Source: Rhynchopus sp. YZ270_cl-10
Lineage: Eukaryota; Euglenozoa; Diplonemea; Diplonemida; Diplonemidae
Assembly: GCA_964035575.1 (NCBI GenBank)
Contig: OZ037933.1
Location: 682,001-746,000, forward strand
Length of the DNA stretch: 64,000 nucleotides
Direction: 5' to 3'
The position numbers were made by a program, and so were the translations under genes. Below, piece by piece: positions 29,536 through 39,992 of this stretch. Under the pieces are notes generated by a model. That model was not told where the DNA came from and did no database searches. It saw only the letters and a list, made by a program, of their open reading frames with translations. Each line of letters opens with the position of its first letter. The stretch's first letter is position 1.

Positions 29536-30093
29536 ACTTTTAAAAAATGCAAAAAAGTCGCTCAGAAGTGGTCAACAGTGCTCAAAACCGGGCGGAATTA
29601 GATTTTTGGGGTCCAAATGGGCCTATGGTGTGGTTTTTTTTGACCTCAGGGGGAGTTTTTCGATTTATTGCCTACTTCACGTTTTTTGACGTCTTCAGAT
29701 ACCTTGGGTGGGAAAACCCTTGGTACAAGGTGCTTGACACTTTTTGAAACATGGTTCTAAGTTCCACCAAGTCCTTCTAAACACCCCGAAACAGCCTGGG
29801 TACCCTTCGGGATAGGTTTTGGGGTGAAAATATGTGGCTTTGGGGGCTTTTCTGGCCCCTGGCCCACACTGAGGCGTGATGGATGTGTGAGTTGCTCTGT
29901 CTACAGGGGGTGGGCAGGTACAAGTTGTATGTGGGTGGATGCCAAAACCTCCCCCCCCCCCCTAATTTCACTACGATTTTTGATTTTTTTTTATTTCTGT
30001 TGGGAGGCTATGAGAGGCCCAGGCACATGTACAAGGGGGGTTTGGGGGGTCTGGGGGACGTTTTGGGGTCTGGGGGGTGTTTTGGGGTCTTTT

Positions 30094-30315
30094 TTATGAT
30101 ATGCGACGCTTTTTTGGACATGTATGTGTATTGTGGCCTGTATTGCCACAGTTCGTACACGTTCTTTGTGAAACTGAACAAACTGAAGTAACAAAATCCC
30201 GCTTTCTCTTAGCCATGCGGTGAAGGGCCTCTGTCATATCTTCTTCTTCTTGAGGGACCCCACGGACGCATTCCTCTATACCTTCAAGGTAAGTGTTGAG
30301 TCCAACCCTGGGCAT
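30094..30315 (-). CDS. Zinc-knuckle C-terminal remnant, probably MULE transposase
   Basis: The minus-strand frame ends in RTCTNCGNTGHNTHTCPKKR, a canonical CCHC knuckle (C-x2-C-x4-H-x4-C) with a short basic tail and a stop. The ~45 residues before it are acidic then basic (GVPQEEEDMTEALHRMAKRK). A CCHC knuckle close to the C-terminus is a known feature of Mutator-like transposases. Only about 70 codons are readable and the catalytic region is absent. The 5' end lies at an AAGGTAAGT-like sequence on the opposite strand, so the true exon start is unknown. A cellular CCHC protein is the alternative. Confidence 0.5.
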   Translation of the reverse strand: MPRVGLNTYLEGIEECVRGVPQEEEDMTEALHRMAKRKRDFVTSVCSVSQRTCTNCGNTGHNTHTCPKKRRIS

Positions 30316-30730
30316 TCTTTATGTGTCTATCTGTTCTGGGGTTGTAAGGCACGGGGAGTAAAAAATAGCCTAAAAACACAAAAAAATACCCACAAAAAAG
30401 TGTATTTTTTCCCAAAAGCCCCCAAAACCCGCCGGAAAATGGTTTTGGGGGTGGTTCTGGGCAGTTTTCGGCGCAACTTTCTGGTAAAACCTGGTAAAAC
30501 CTCAAAAAATCGTAGTGAAATTAGGGGGAGGGGGGGGTTTTGGCATCGACCCATGTACATTTTTGAAAAAAGCAGATACGGGGCTTCTTGAGGCTCAAAA
30601 CTGCTCAAAACCGGGCGCAGATGGATTTTTGGACATCTGAGGGTGGTATTTTCTGGTTTTGGGCATTTTTTAGCACTTAGAAACGAAAACTCAATTTTTC
30701 CAATTTGTTACCCCCTTTTGACCCCCCCTA

Positions 30731-31649
30731 ACCCCCCCCCCCCGTCAGAGTTTTGGGTCATTGTGAGGGGGCTCCGTCTACGCCTCTCCTGGGTGCAAAA
30801 TTTGTTTGTCGCGCTTCAACGCGAACTCGGCGAACCTGATCGAGGAACTCTCCCCGCCGTGCTGATGAAGGAGTAAATGCGAAGCTGAAGAAAAAAAAAA
30901 GAAGAAGTGGAGTGCAGGGTAGATCCTTAGCGAAAGTGAAAATAAGGATTCGAGATTTTTTATTTTTTTTTCCTTTTTTTTTTTCCTTTTTTCTCTGGCC
31001 CATTTTTTTGGTTACCTACTAATTTCCAGCCACAGAGTGGCACCACCACGGTCCGCAATCGATCCGGAAAGTCAAAATAAGGGGAAAACCAAAAGGAAAA
31101 AAAGTAAAAGTTCGCTACCGTTTTTTTGGATGGCCTTCGGCCCGCCAATACCCCTTTAATATTTGTCTTCACTTCATAAGACAAGGACCAATGAGTGTCA
31201 CCTTGCATAAGACAATTTTGAAGCATAACCTTGAAGAACACAATTACTATGTCCGCAAACCCGCAAAGCAGACCATTGTAAAAGGGGTGGTGCTGAGGGT
31301 GGAGGTTTCGAAGAAATGCGGGTGTGTTAAAGGTCGGGTAGGGTATGGGTCACCTGTACGGAGTATGAGATCCAGTAATAAAGACTTCAACCGGACCAAG
31401 GCAGAAACACAACACTGTTCGGCCAAAATCCAAAAACCCATAGGGCCCCAGTATTGTTGTCGAAAATCCCCACTTAATTTTTGGTGGGATTTTGAACTTT
31501 GCCCAAAAACTGCGGAAAAAAAATTTCCGCTCGCTGCGCTCGCGGAGGTTCACCCAATGCGGTCTCGCCCACCCAAACTGCTGGTGCATCGGCACCACCT
31601 ATTTAATTTTGAAAATTTTCTTGCTAATGCCGGGTACTACCACTTTTTT
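30731..31649. other. Gene-free stretch with scattered fragments
   Basis: I see no convincing gene. Bases 30755-30875 read as LRLSWVQNLFVALQRELGEP in one frame, possibly a decayed exon. Bases 31535-31555 hold one CGCTCGCTGCGCTCGCGGAG palindrome. Long A and T runs fill 30885-31020. Confidence 0.5.
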
Positions 31650-32395
31650 CAGAATGTTTCTAGAAAGTATTACCCTTGTCAGAGGGCGCAGTGTCCGACA
31701 AGGGTCACTGCCGGAATGTGATTTAATTGGTCAAACGCCGAAGGAAAAGGAAGCATGCGAAAGAAAAAAAGTAGCGTACCGTGCCTGCGGCGCAAGCTTG
31801 CAACCCACCCTTCCCATGACTAGTTTGGCAGTAAAAGTGTGCTATTTTGAGCGCAATTTTTAGAAATGTTGCGTACCGTGGCTTCGCCATGGGTGCCACG
31901 ACCGCCGTTTCTTTTTGTAAATATACTGAGGTCACTGTGTGTGCCTGGTGCAAATATCAATGCAGTGCCGAACTCCGCAGTAGAATAACCGAGGAATTCT
32001 CACATTCCGCCGGAGGCCCTAACGAGCTGGGTTGGGGACCCTGGTTCGACCGAGTTTCAGCGAAAACCCCCAAAACCTATATTATCCCCTGGGGTTTAGT
32101 TCTACGACAGCTGAGATGTGTAAAAAAGCACCACTATTCTGCCTCAGTACAGTACCAACCTGCTTGTTGGTTTTTTTTTTAGATCGTCACTCAATTTTCC
32201 CGCTCGCTGCGCTCGCGGAGGTACACCTTAAATTTTTTTCCCGCTCGCTTCGCTCGCGGACAAACCATCAACCCCCCACGATTTCCCAAAAACCTGAAAG
32301 TTAGCGTCAGGCCTGCGCCGAAAAATCTCAAAAACGGGAGAGAAAAAAAAGGAAAAAAACGAAAATAAATCTGGGATTTTTAGCGTTTTTAGCGA
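31650..32395. repeat. ~0.7-kb repeat, left inverted copy
   Basis: The reverse complement of 35636-36350 over its whole length with small indels. It contains GTAGCGTACCGTGCCTGCGG, TGCGTACCGTGGCTTCGCCA and two CGCTCGC palindromes at 32200-32255. A third, shorter copy lies at 58852-59020. The two full copies enclose about 3.2 kb with the lipid phosphatase gene. Confidence 0.85.
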
Positions 32396-32880
32396 AAATA
32401 AGGATCTACCCTGGTGGAGTGTCTGGGTTTGCCATTTACATAGCGCCTAGGCGGACGATGCTGAACGGCGGTGTCTTCTTGTCCTGCTGTGCGCTGCGCG
32501 GTTCCTTCATTCGCCCTCCCGTCCTTGTCGAGCTTAAGTCGAAGCTCGGCAGGTTGGTGGGAAATTTCGCGAGAAGCCGCAATAATGAGGGCGAGATTTT
32601 GACGCTAGGGCTGCATTTTGGCCTCAAGTGTTGAGCCCTCTATTGTCGTCTGTGTTGTGTGTTAGACGCAGTGCTGACCTCCACAAAACGTAAAGGTAAC
32701 TTAGTTTATAGCTAGTTACGTAGCAAGAGTTACTTTGTATTATTAATTGACCTGTTTTGTTGTGTAGCGATTACCTCCCCCATCTTGTTAGATTTTTTGG
32801 GCATACCTAAGCCGTCGTGGACGTTTTTTTCAAAACCCCCGACACCATCATCACAAGGGTACACCGTATACGTATACACA

Positions 32881-33735
32881 ATGAACCGCGTCAAGGAGTG
32901 GAACGGGAACAGCAAATGGTGGCACTATTCGTACTTTCTGGAGTGGGGTGTCTCGCTTGCTGCGACTGGCGCAGTGTTTAGCGCGACGGAAGCTATCCAC
33001 CCCTACTGCCGCCCATTCGACCCGCTGGACCCAAGCATCAACCATCCATACTCACATCACAACGAAGTCCCCACCTGGATGCTCCCTATCGTCGGGTGGG
33101 TCATACCCGTAGTATGGTGCACAGTGTTGGTTCTCATCTTCCGCAACATGTTTCCACAGCGGATGATATGCATCACACATGAGGTTCACACCTTAGCACT
33201 AACGGTGGGTCAGGCTGTGGGTCTTGCCATGTGTGTCACCAACCCAGTCAAAGTGTATGCCGCAAGGCTCCGTCCAGACTATGTGAGCCGACTTATTGAA
33301 TTTGCGCACTTCAACCCACATAACCACACCGACCAGGATCTGGCAGTGATTTGCGACTCCACGGAACATAACATATTTGACGGGCGACGCTCCTTTCCTT
33401 CGGGGCATTCTTCGATAGCGTTTGCAGGGTGGACTGTGGTGGCGTGTGTGGTGCATGCGAGGGTCTTCGCGCGCCGTTCGAATGTGTCGTTTTTGTACCT
33501 GCTGTTTGTCGCGCTGCAGCTTGCTGTGCCGATGTTCGTTGCGGTGTCACGGACACGAGACTACAGGCACAACTACTCCGATATAGCAGTAGGCTCGCTC
33601 ATCGGCATCTGCAGCGCCCTCGTGTGCTACCCACAGCACTACACCAAAGGCCTACCTTTCAACCGTAAGACCGATTCCGTGAACATCCTTGATGACGAGG
33701 AGAGTATCCCTCTCGGGACAACAACCTCTGTCTAG
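32881..33735 (+). CDS. PAP2-family lipid phosphate phosphatase
   Basis: A 284-residue membrane enzyme that should hydrolyse phosphate monoesters of lipids such as phosphatidic acid. All three PAP2 catalytic motifs are intact: K124-x6-RP (KVYAARLRP), PSGH at 173-176 with Ser and His, and SRxxxxxH-x3-D at 223-234 (SRTRDYRHNYSD). About six hydrophobic segments (roughly 18-38, 67-88, 101-121, 177-195, 202-222 and 234-250) fit the family topology, and the length is typical. ATG 32881 is chosen because the upstream in-frame codons lack a second good start and motif spacing is complete from here. It is intronless and ends in TAG, five bases before a MITE. Substrate preference cannot be told. Confidence 0.92.
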   Translation: MNRVKEWNGNSKWWHYSYFLEWGVSLAATGAVFSATEAIHPYCRPFDPLDPSINHPYSHHNEVPTWMLPIVGWVIPVVWCTVLVLIFRNMFPQRMICITHEVHTLALTVGQAVGLAMCVTNPVKVYAARLRPDYVSRLIEFAHFNPHNHTDQDLAVICDSTEHNIFDGRRSFPSGHSSIAFAGWTVVACVVHARVFARRSNVSFLYLLFVALQLAVPMFVAVSRTRDYRHNYSDIAVGSLIGICSALVCYPQHYTKGLPFNRKTDSVNILDDEESIPLGTTTSV

Positions 33736-33739
33736 GTGG

Positions 33740-33882
33740 TACACGACGCGGTCCAGGACCAATTTCACTTGTCATTGTGACAAGTGAAATGACAAGTGAA
33801 ATTCATGACAAGTGGTCACTTGTCATGACAAGTGATTTACATGTCATTTCACTTGTCAGGTGCCTCTGGACCGCGTCGTGTA
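33740..33882. mobile_element. TA-flanked MITE, CACGACG family
   Basis: The TIRs CACGACGCGGTCCA and TGGACCGCGTCGTG are flanked by TA on both sides, as in Tc1/mariner-type MITEs. The inside is a chain of GACAAGTG words in both orientations (ATGACAAGTGGTCACTTGTC). It begins five bases after the phosphatase stop codon, so it probably lies in the 3' UTR. Confidence 0.8.
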
Positions 33883-34124
33883 ATGGAACCGAGAGGGGGG
33901 AGGGGGGAGGGGAAGTGTTCGTTGAGAAGAATCCCTTTGTGGGAATGTTGTTGGTGCTGTGAGAGAAGGGGGTGAAGGGGGGGAGGGAGGGTAATTACTA
34001 CGAGTCAGAGAGATGTTGCGAAAGGTGTGTTAGTGTTTTTTTTTTATTTTTTTGATAAAATATCAGTGTTTTTGGGTTAAATCCCTGACGGAATATAGCC
34101 AAAAAAAAAAGTGTGTTTGAAAAA

Positions 34125-34161
<37 letters not shown>

Positions 34162-34440
34162 TTGCTGCCGATGGACAGGGATTCTTCGCTCCTTCTTCGG
34201 GTGTGAATTTTGAAGAAGATTTTTTTCCCCCTTCAGAAAAGTACATTCCGAGCTTTCTCCCCACACAAGCGGTCGTCGCGCGCGCTTCGCGCGCGCTCCT
34301 CCCTGACAAAGTTGGAAGAGGTGTGAAAATTCACGGCAAAATGGGGAAACCAGGGCCTGACGCTAAATTTTGGGTTTTTGTGAAATCGTGGGGAGGCTCA
34401 AAAAAATTTTTCCACGCCCGTTATTTTATTTCACGTAACA
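33883..34440. other. Gene-free, G-rich then T-rich
   Basis: Holds GGGGGAGG-type runs to about 33990 and a run of ~30 T at 34130-34160. A GCGCGCGCTTCGCGCGCGC palindrome at 34276-34295 is in the same context (GCGGTCGTCG before, CCTCCCTGAC after) as 8310-8345, so that block is a dispersed repeat. Confidence 0.65.
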
Positions 34441-34454
34441 GTTCACATTGGGGG

Positions 34455-34566
34455 TGTCTTTCCGCGAGCGCAGCGAGCGGAGAAAATTTTGGTGGTACTT
34501 CCGCTCGCGAAGCGAGCGGAAAAAATTTTTAAGGTGTACCTCCGCGAGCGCAGCGAGCGGAAAATT
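34455..34566. repeat. Cluster of composite palindrome repeats
   Basis: Three copies of the ~40-bp unit CGCGAGCGCAGCGAGCGGA plus AAAATTTT plus GGTGTACCTC. Others lie at 2738-2872, 3330-3440, 31535-31555, 32195-32260 and 35757-35780. Each unit joins three perfect or near-perfect palindromes. Confidence 0.85.
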
Positions 34567-35402
34567 TTGTGTTGGGACTGTGCGAGGCAGGTGTTTTTAC
34601 ACATCTCAGATGGTTTTTACCTGAAGAGGGTGTACAAAGGCACACTCTTGGTTGTAAATGGAGCGCGCTTCGGAGACTGGCCCATATGACCAGGCCTCTG
34701 AGGCCCGTCAAAATTTTTTCCCCAAATTTTTTTTTATTTTTATTTTTCCCAAAAGAAGAAATCTTCTTTTTTATTTTTTTTTTTTTTTCAGATTTTTTCA
34801 CGGGTTAGGAAAATTCTTTTTTCTTATTTTTCTTATTTTTAAGAATCTTAGTAAGAAAAAAAAAACTAAGGGGGCTCCCTAAAACATGTTAAAAAATCGC
34901 AAAAAAGTTCAAAAAGTGTTTTTTACCTTTGCCAAAACTGAGATACAAAGGGGAAAAAAATGTTTTTTGCCAGCCAAAACTGGGAAAAACACATGTTTTC
35001 GTATGTTTTCAAATGTTTACGGACCCTCGGACTACGGACCCTCCCACCCCACTTTCCAGCTATTTTGACTTATAGAAAGGGACTCTCGCAAATTTTTTTT
35101 TCCGCCTATATAGGGCTAATTTCGACGATTTGAGGCCGTTAAAACCAGAATTTGACACTTTTGAGCATCTGTGGGGGTCTAAAACGTGGTTTCGCGCACC
35201 CGAAATTTCGTGGTTTTTACTTAGGAAAATGCCCATTTCAACCCAAATTTTCGGTTTTTCTGGCCCGAAAGTCCAAAAAAAAAGCGCCGGGGGGCTTCGC
35301 CCCCCGAACCCCCCACTGGGGGGCGTAAAGCATACGCCCCCCAGACCCCCCTATGCAATTGGGGGCCTGCGGCGCAGTTCGGAGCTATAGGTCATACCGA
35401 AC
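34567..35402. other. Gene-free, T-rich with GC-rich hairpins
   Basis: Low-complexity T-rich text to 34880. Bases 35020-35200 are shared, inverted, with about 28050-28200. At 35283-35345 there is a dense GC hairpin with GGGGGGCTTCGCCCCCC and a following CCCACTGGGGGG. Confidence 0.65.
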
Positions 35403-35640
35403 GTGAATTTTAAATGTAGATGTTATAGTGCTCGCAGCGCTATTCCTTGCCATCATGCGGCATCAGACCTCATGCAGGAGAACACTACGGTGTCCAGCCT
35501 CGGCAGTGCGTCCACATTGGTGAAGGATTTTTTCGACCTGACGTGGAACACGGACGACGTCTGGCATTTACGGGTTCAGTACAAGTGTGAGCAGTGCGAA
35601 CGCACTAACGATTTTGCGACGAGGCGGAAGCTTCTTTTCG
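35403..35640 (+). pseudogene. Coding remnant with SWIM-like zinc motif
   Basis: One frame reads as convincing protein: FKCRCYSARSAIPCHHAASD, then TLVKDFFDLTWNTDDVWHLR, then YKCEQCERTNDFATRRKL. C-x-C followed by C-H-H fits the SWIM pattern CxCx(n)CxH, which is common near the C-terminus of Mutator-like transposases. A second Cys-x2-Cys follows. It then runs directly into the right copy of the 0.7-kb repeat, where the frame becomes meaningless. I infer a transposase fragment. A host SWIM protein exon cannot be excluded. Confidence 0.4.
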
Positions 35641-36350
35641 CTGAAAATCCGAGATTTTTTTTCGTTTTATTTTTCTCTCCCGTTTTTGAGATTTTTCCGC
35701 GCAGGCCTGATGCTAGCTGTCAGGTTTTTAGGAAATCGTGGGGGGGTTGATGGTTTGTCCGCGAACGCAGCGAGTCGAAAAATTGAGTGACCGTCTGAAA
35801 AGAAAAACGAACAAGCAGGTTGGTACCTGTACTGAGGCAGAATAGTGTTGTTTTTTTACACATCTCAGCTGCCGCAGAACTAAACCGCAGGGGAAAATAG
35901 GTTTTGGTGGTTTTCGCTGAAACTGGTCATTACTCGGTCGAGCCCAACCCAGCTCGTTCGGGGCCTCCGGCAGAATGTGAGAATTCCTCGGTTATCCTAC
36001 TGCGGAGTTCGACACTACATTGATATTTGCACTGGGCACACGCAGTATCAGTAATCTCAATACATTTACAAAAGAAACGGCGGTCATGGCACCCATGGCG
36101 AAGCCACGGTACGCAACATTTCTAAAAATTGCGCTCAAAATTGCACGTTTTTAGTGCCAAACTATGTCACGCGAAGTGTGGGTTGCAAGCTTGCGCCCAA
36201 GGCGCACGGTGCGCTACTTTTATTCTCTCGCCATACTGCATCCTTCCTTTTCCTTCGGCGTTTGACCCCAATTAAATCGCGTTCTGTCTGTGACCCTTGT
36301 CGGACACTGCGCCCTCTGATAAGAGTAATACTTTCTAGAAACATTCTGAA
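35636..36350. repeat. ~0.7-kb repeat, right inverted copy
   Basis: Inverted partner of 31650-32395. Its right end passes directly into 36350-36523, the second copy of the 4845-5022 repeat. Confidence 0.85.
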
Positions 36351-36589
36351 CTCTGTTTTTGACACACAATCGGGGTGGGTGGGCCATAATTTGCTCAACA
36401 AGTCGAAAAATTGGGATTTTTCTGAAATTTGCATTGTGCCCAGCAAAAATCGTCGTTTTTTTGAAGAATTTTCCAAAAAATATGCTATACCCCCTATGAC
36501 TGGACCCAACTCCCCTCACTATTTTTTCCCTCTTTTTTGACCCAGAAACCACGCGCTTTTTGAACCTTTTTATCCAAAATACTCCTTTT

Positions 36590-37150
36590 TAGGGAGCCCC
36601 CTAAGATTTTCAAGATTTCAGTTTTTTTTTTCAAGATCTTAAAAATCTTAGAGAAAAATCTTACTGGGGGGGGTCGAATAAAGCACGTACGTGTTTTATT
36701 AGGCGTCCCTACACTTCAGATCCTGAGGTTTAAAAAAAAAAAAAAGTTCGAAAAGGCGAATAAAGCACGTACGTGCTTTATTCGCCTTTTCGAACTTTTT
36801 GGAAACTTTTTCCAGTCGCAATTTTTTTTTCGATTTTTTTTCGCCCAAGAGGTGATTTTGTTGCATTTCCGAGCCAATCCCGGCTTGTGGTGGGGGATAT
36901 ACGGAAAAATGGACAAAATTTCAGCGACTTAAATTTTCACAAAATACGAACTACCTTGTTACAACACAGGAAAAGTTCAAAAAGTCGAATAAAACACGTA
37001 CGTGCTTTATTCGACGGAAAAAAAAGCAAAAAACCCATTTTTCAAATGCGTGCTTTATTCGACGTACGTGCTTTATTCGAATTACCTCGTTTATTCGGCC
37101 CCCCCCAGTAAAAATCTTAGGAAAAAAAAAAAAAAAGATTTTGAAAATCT
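36590..37150. mobile_element. Inverted-repeat element rich in ACGTACGT palindromes
   Basis: The ends are CTGGGGGGGGTCGAATAAA near 36665 and TTTATTCGGCCCCCCCCAG near 37090-37109, both embedded in matching AAAATCTTA arms. The inside repeats a 28-bp perfect palindrome centred on ACGTACGT (GCACGTACGTGC between AATAAA and its complement) at about 36676, 36757, 36985 and 37045. A single half-site recurs at 51744. No coding content. Bases 37150-37500 are A/T runs. Confidence 0.65.
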
Positions 37151-37539
37151 TAAAATTCTTAGAAAAAGAAAAAAAAGATTTTGAAATCTTTTTTTTCTTG
37201 AAAATCTTTTTTTTCAAGAAAAAGATTTTAACAGATTTTTGAGATTTTTTTTTTTTTCAAAGAATTCTAAGAATTTAACTAAGAATTTTAAGATTTTTCA
37301 TGAAATTTCATGAATTTTTTCTAAGAATTTTAAGATTTTTCAAAATCTTTTTTTTTTTTTTCCTAAGAATTTTAAGATTTTTTTTTTTTTTTTTTTAGGA
37401 AAAGAAGATTTTTTTTTCGGAAAATGAAAAAAAAAAAAAAAGAATTTTCCTAACCCGTGAAAAATTTTTTGAAAAAAAGAAGAAAAAAAAAAAAAATCTT
37501 CCTGGAAGAAACTGTGCCGATGGACCGGCAAGCAAGGCT

Positions 37540-38700
37540 CTGGAAATCCCTCCCTCCCTTTTTATAAAGGTGACTAAGCACGAGAGTCTTAGGTTCACCT
37601 TCATACACTTTACCTCCCCCCTTTTGTGTACTCTTTCTTGCTGTAGTACACTGTTCACGAGAGGACTTTTGTATTTCAAGTCAAATTGTTTCGCAAAGAG
37701 CCGTCTCTCCATGGTGATTCACGCGCGTCTTTAATTAAAGGGGCGCACGGTAATAATAGCTGTGTGTTGTGTGTTGTGGCGTACTTCATCAGAATACATT
37801 GGGATGGGGGAAAATGACCATAACACCGTTATTAATACCCATTTATGATAATGCCCACTGGGTATTATCGTAAATTGGTATTAGTAAAGTACCGTGGGTG
37901 TTATGGTAATTACCCCCTGCATTGGGTGATACCTTGTATTCTGGTATTTCAATCTATACATGTCTCAGCTATTGGGGTAAGAGCACCCCCCGTAAGAACA
38001 TTTGAAGGCTCAAGTGGAGAAGGTTTTTCAAACAGTATTTGTGTACAGTAGGTCAGTCGGTCCTGAGGCAAGGTGTGTAATTTTTAGGGGTGTCCAATCA
38101 CAAAAGAATGCTTTGGGGGGCATCGTGACTAACTTTTCTTTTTTCTGCAGTAATAACTTCACTTTCTTTTCTCTTTCCTCTTTCCAATGGCTGGCATCGT
38201 ACGTGGGCCAGTCGGATGTAACTGCATCAAATACCATTACCCCCTTTTTTTCAAGGTGACTAAGCACCAAAAGATTGGTTCCAAAGATTGATGAATAACC
38301 AATGTTTCAAAATATTACAGTAGGACAAGAAACTTGGCGACCAAAAAAGTTGGCGGGTTTTGAGGGTTTTCTTGCAATTGGCGACTTTTTTGGTCGCCAA
38401 TATTACTTGCCCTACTGTAAGTAATCTAATCAGACTAAGCACCAAATGCCTGGCGCTGCACATAGGTTGCCGTGTAGTGGTGCCCTCCCCTCCCCCCCCA
38501 ACCCCTATCCCCACCCCCCAGCTCCCTTCCTCGCATGGACCATATTAAAAAGACAAGAAGATTCACATTATTCTCATTTGCATGATGTTTTAAGGTGACT
38601 TGGCCGGCAATACACCTGTCCCCTCCCTCCCTCCCTCTTCCCCCCCCCATTTTTTTCTTCTTGTCATAGCACACCACGGAACTACACGAACCTCTTTTGT
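37540..38700 (+). other. Gene-free, with the modular intergenic repeats
   Basis: Bases 37565-37612 and 38253-38280 carry the GGTGACTAAGCAC module. Bases 38190-38236 carry the GGCTGGCATCGTACGTGGG module. Bases 38385-38445 carry TAAGTAATCTAATCAGACTA, all shared with the 43-63 kb region. C-rich and TCCC tracts fill 38480-38650. No gene is supported. Confidence 0.7.
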
Positions 38701-38745
38701 ACGGAGTATTGCATGGCCGCTTGCTTAGGAACGCCTCCCTTTTGT

Positions 38746-38868
38746 TGTCGGGGTGGGCACCACAGCTGAGAATAAGACTCGGGGACCCGGTTATTCTCAG
38801 CCGGACTGGGGCGGGGACCGGACTGGGGACCCGGTTTAGTAGTGCTCAGCTGTGGTGCTCCACCCCAC
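38746..38868. mobile_element. Small TIR element
   Basis: Inverted ends GGTGGGCACCACAGCTGAG and CTCAGCTGTGGTGCTCCACC surround 80 bp of GGGGACCGG-type words. No target duplication is visible. Probably a MITE. Confidence 0.6.
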
Positions 38869-39545
38869 CCCCCCCCGAACCGAATCTGAGATACACAGCG
38901 CCTCTCAAAGGACCGCAACACCCCCCCTAAAATGACATTGAACACATCACATTCCGCTGAACGTCCGAGGTGGGGACCCTTAGCTAGGTGAGGCAGAGGG
39001 TTCTGTTGAAGGTGTCCTGCACGAATGGGGGGGGAGTGGAGGGGGGGGAAAGGCAGCAACGTACGGAAGTAGTCCAGAATACTGCGACGAAGTGTGTGTT
39101 GTGCGGACCATGTGTGCAAAATGTGTGTCGTTCAAAGGGGGGGGGTGGTGTGTGGAGTGGGTGAAGGCGCGCCAACCTTGGTGTATGATGTGGCAGGGCT
39201 GATTTTGATGCTGATTTTGCTGATTTTACGCAACCACCAGGACGCTCTGCTAGGATGGGGGCAAGTGGAGTGGGGGTTTGGGGAAGGGGGGGGGGACCTT
39301 AGGGGGGGTAGACTTCACCGTCGTGCGATGCTGGCATCTGCCGCGCCCAACATTATGCTGGATGCGGCGGGCTTCTCAAGGGTAGTGCTCGCTCCTTGTG
39401 TAGGGGGGCATACGCGGTCCAGGTCTGTCCTGGTGCAGGATGGAGTGGCGTTCGGTGCGGGTATATGATTAGGATCGGAGGGTGGTGTTGTGATGTGGGT
39501 TATGTATTATGATGGGCAGTTATCACAATACAGCCGCCGCTAGCG

Positions 39546-39992
39546 TTAGGTACAGAATCTGCAGGGGAGGGGAGGGGACCCGGCTTGCTGCTTCGAACCA
39601 CAAGAGGGGGCGTGATTGCCAGCCTCCCGTGAAGGGATGGTCAGCAAACGCTGTGTCACACAGGGTTCATGCCCCCTGTGTTCGCAATGATCCTTTTCAT
39701 TCGTTTGCACACTACGGGTACGGTACACACCTTTGCGCAATAATCGCATCTTGCCTTTGCCGTGGCTCTCGCAAGATATGATTTTGACGTTCCTACAGGT
39801 GTTCAGGGGTGCTGGTCGCGGGGAGCGGAAGGGTGTGTGTTTGATAACAGATTCAGAGTAGGTAACGCCTGCACGGAGTATCGCCCATGGGAAGGGGTGT
39901 TTCACATCTATGTGTTTGGAAAGCAGGTCTGTGGGGTTGTGGGGGGAGGCCATTTCCTTCTGTGCCTGTATATTGTGAGGAGTTTGCATCAA
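39546..39992 (-). CDS. Hypothetical ORF, 148 aa
   Basis: An unbroken minus-strand frame starting MMQTPHNIQAQKEMASPHNP, with mixed composition and no repeats. It is longer than most chance ORFs in this non-satellite stretch, but it overlaps the two-exon candidate on the other strand, so at most one is real. No family is recognised. Confidence 0.18.
   Translation of the reverse strand: MMQTPHNIQAQKEMASPHNPTDLLSKHIDVKHPFPWAILRAGVTYSESVIKHTPFRSPRPAPLNTCRNVKIISCESHGKGKMRLLRKGVYRTRSVQTNEKDHCEHRGHEPCVTQRLLTIPSREAGNHAPSCGSKQQAGSPPLPCRFCT

Larger units (their letters stand above)
28909..30730. mobile_element. Long-TIR (MULE-like) DNA element with nested repeats
   Basis: Arms of about 190 bp face each other: 28909-29100, starting TAGGGGGGGGTCAAAAG, and 30540-30730, ending CTTTTGACCCCCCCTA. 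They share GATGGATTTTTGGACATCTG and GGTTTTGGGCATTTTTTAGC. Inside are a 440-bp palindrome (29098-29535), a further copy of its arm (29700-29935) and a minus-strand zinc-knuckle coding remnant (30094-30315). Long TIRs together with a CCHC knuckle are known traits of Mutator-like elements, so I infer a decayed or composite MULE. Confidence 0.65.

Noticed and set aside
31191-31721. ORF of 176 codons considered as a gene
   Set aside because: It crosses a CGCTCGC palindrome and enters the 0.7-kb repeat without a change in frame; the composition is not protein-like.
34455-35780. GCTCGC palindromes taken as bacterial contamination
   Set aside because: They lie within eukaryotic repeats and beside genes with eukaryotic features on the same contig, in several separate places.
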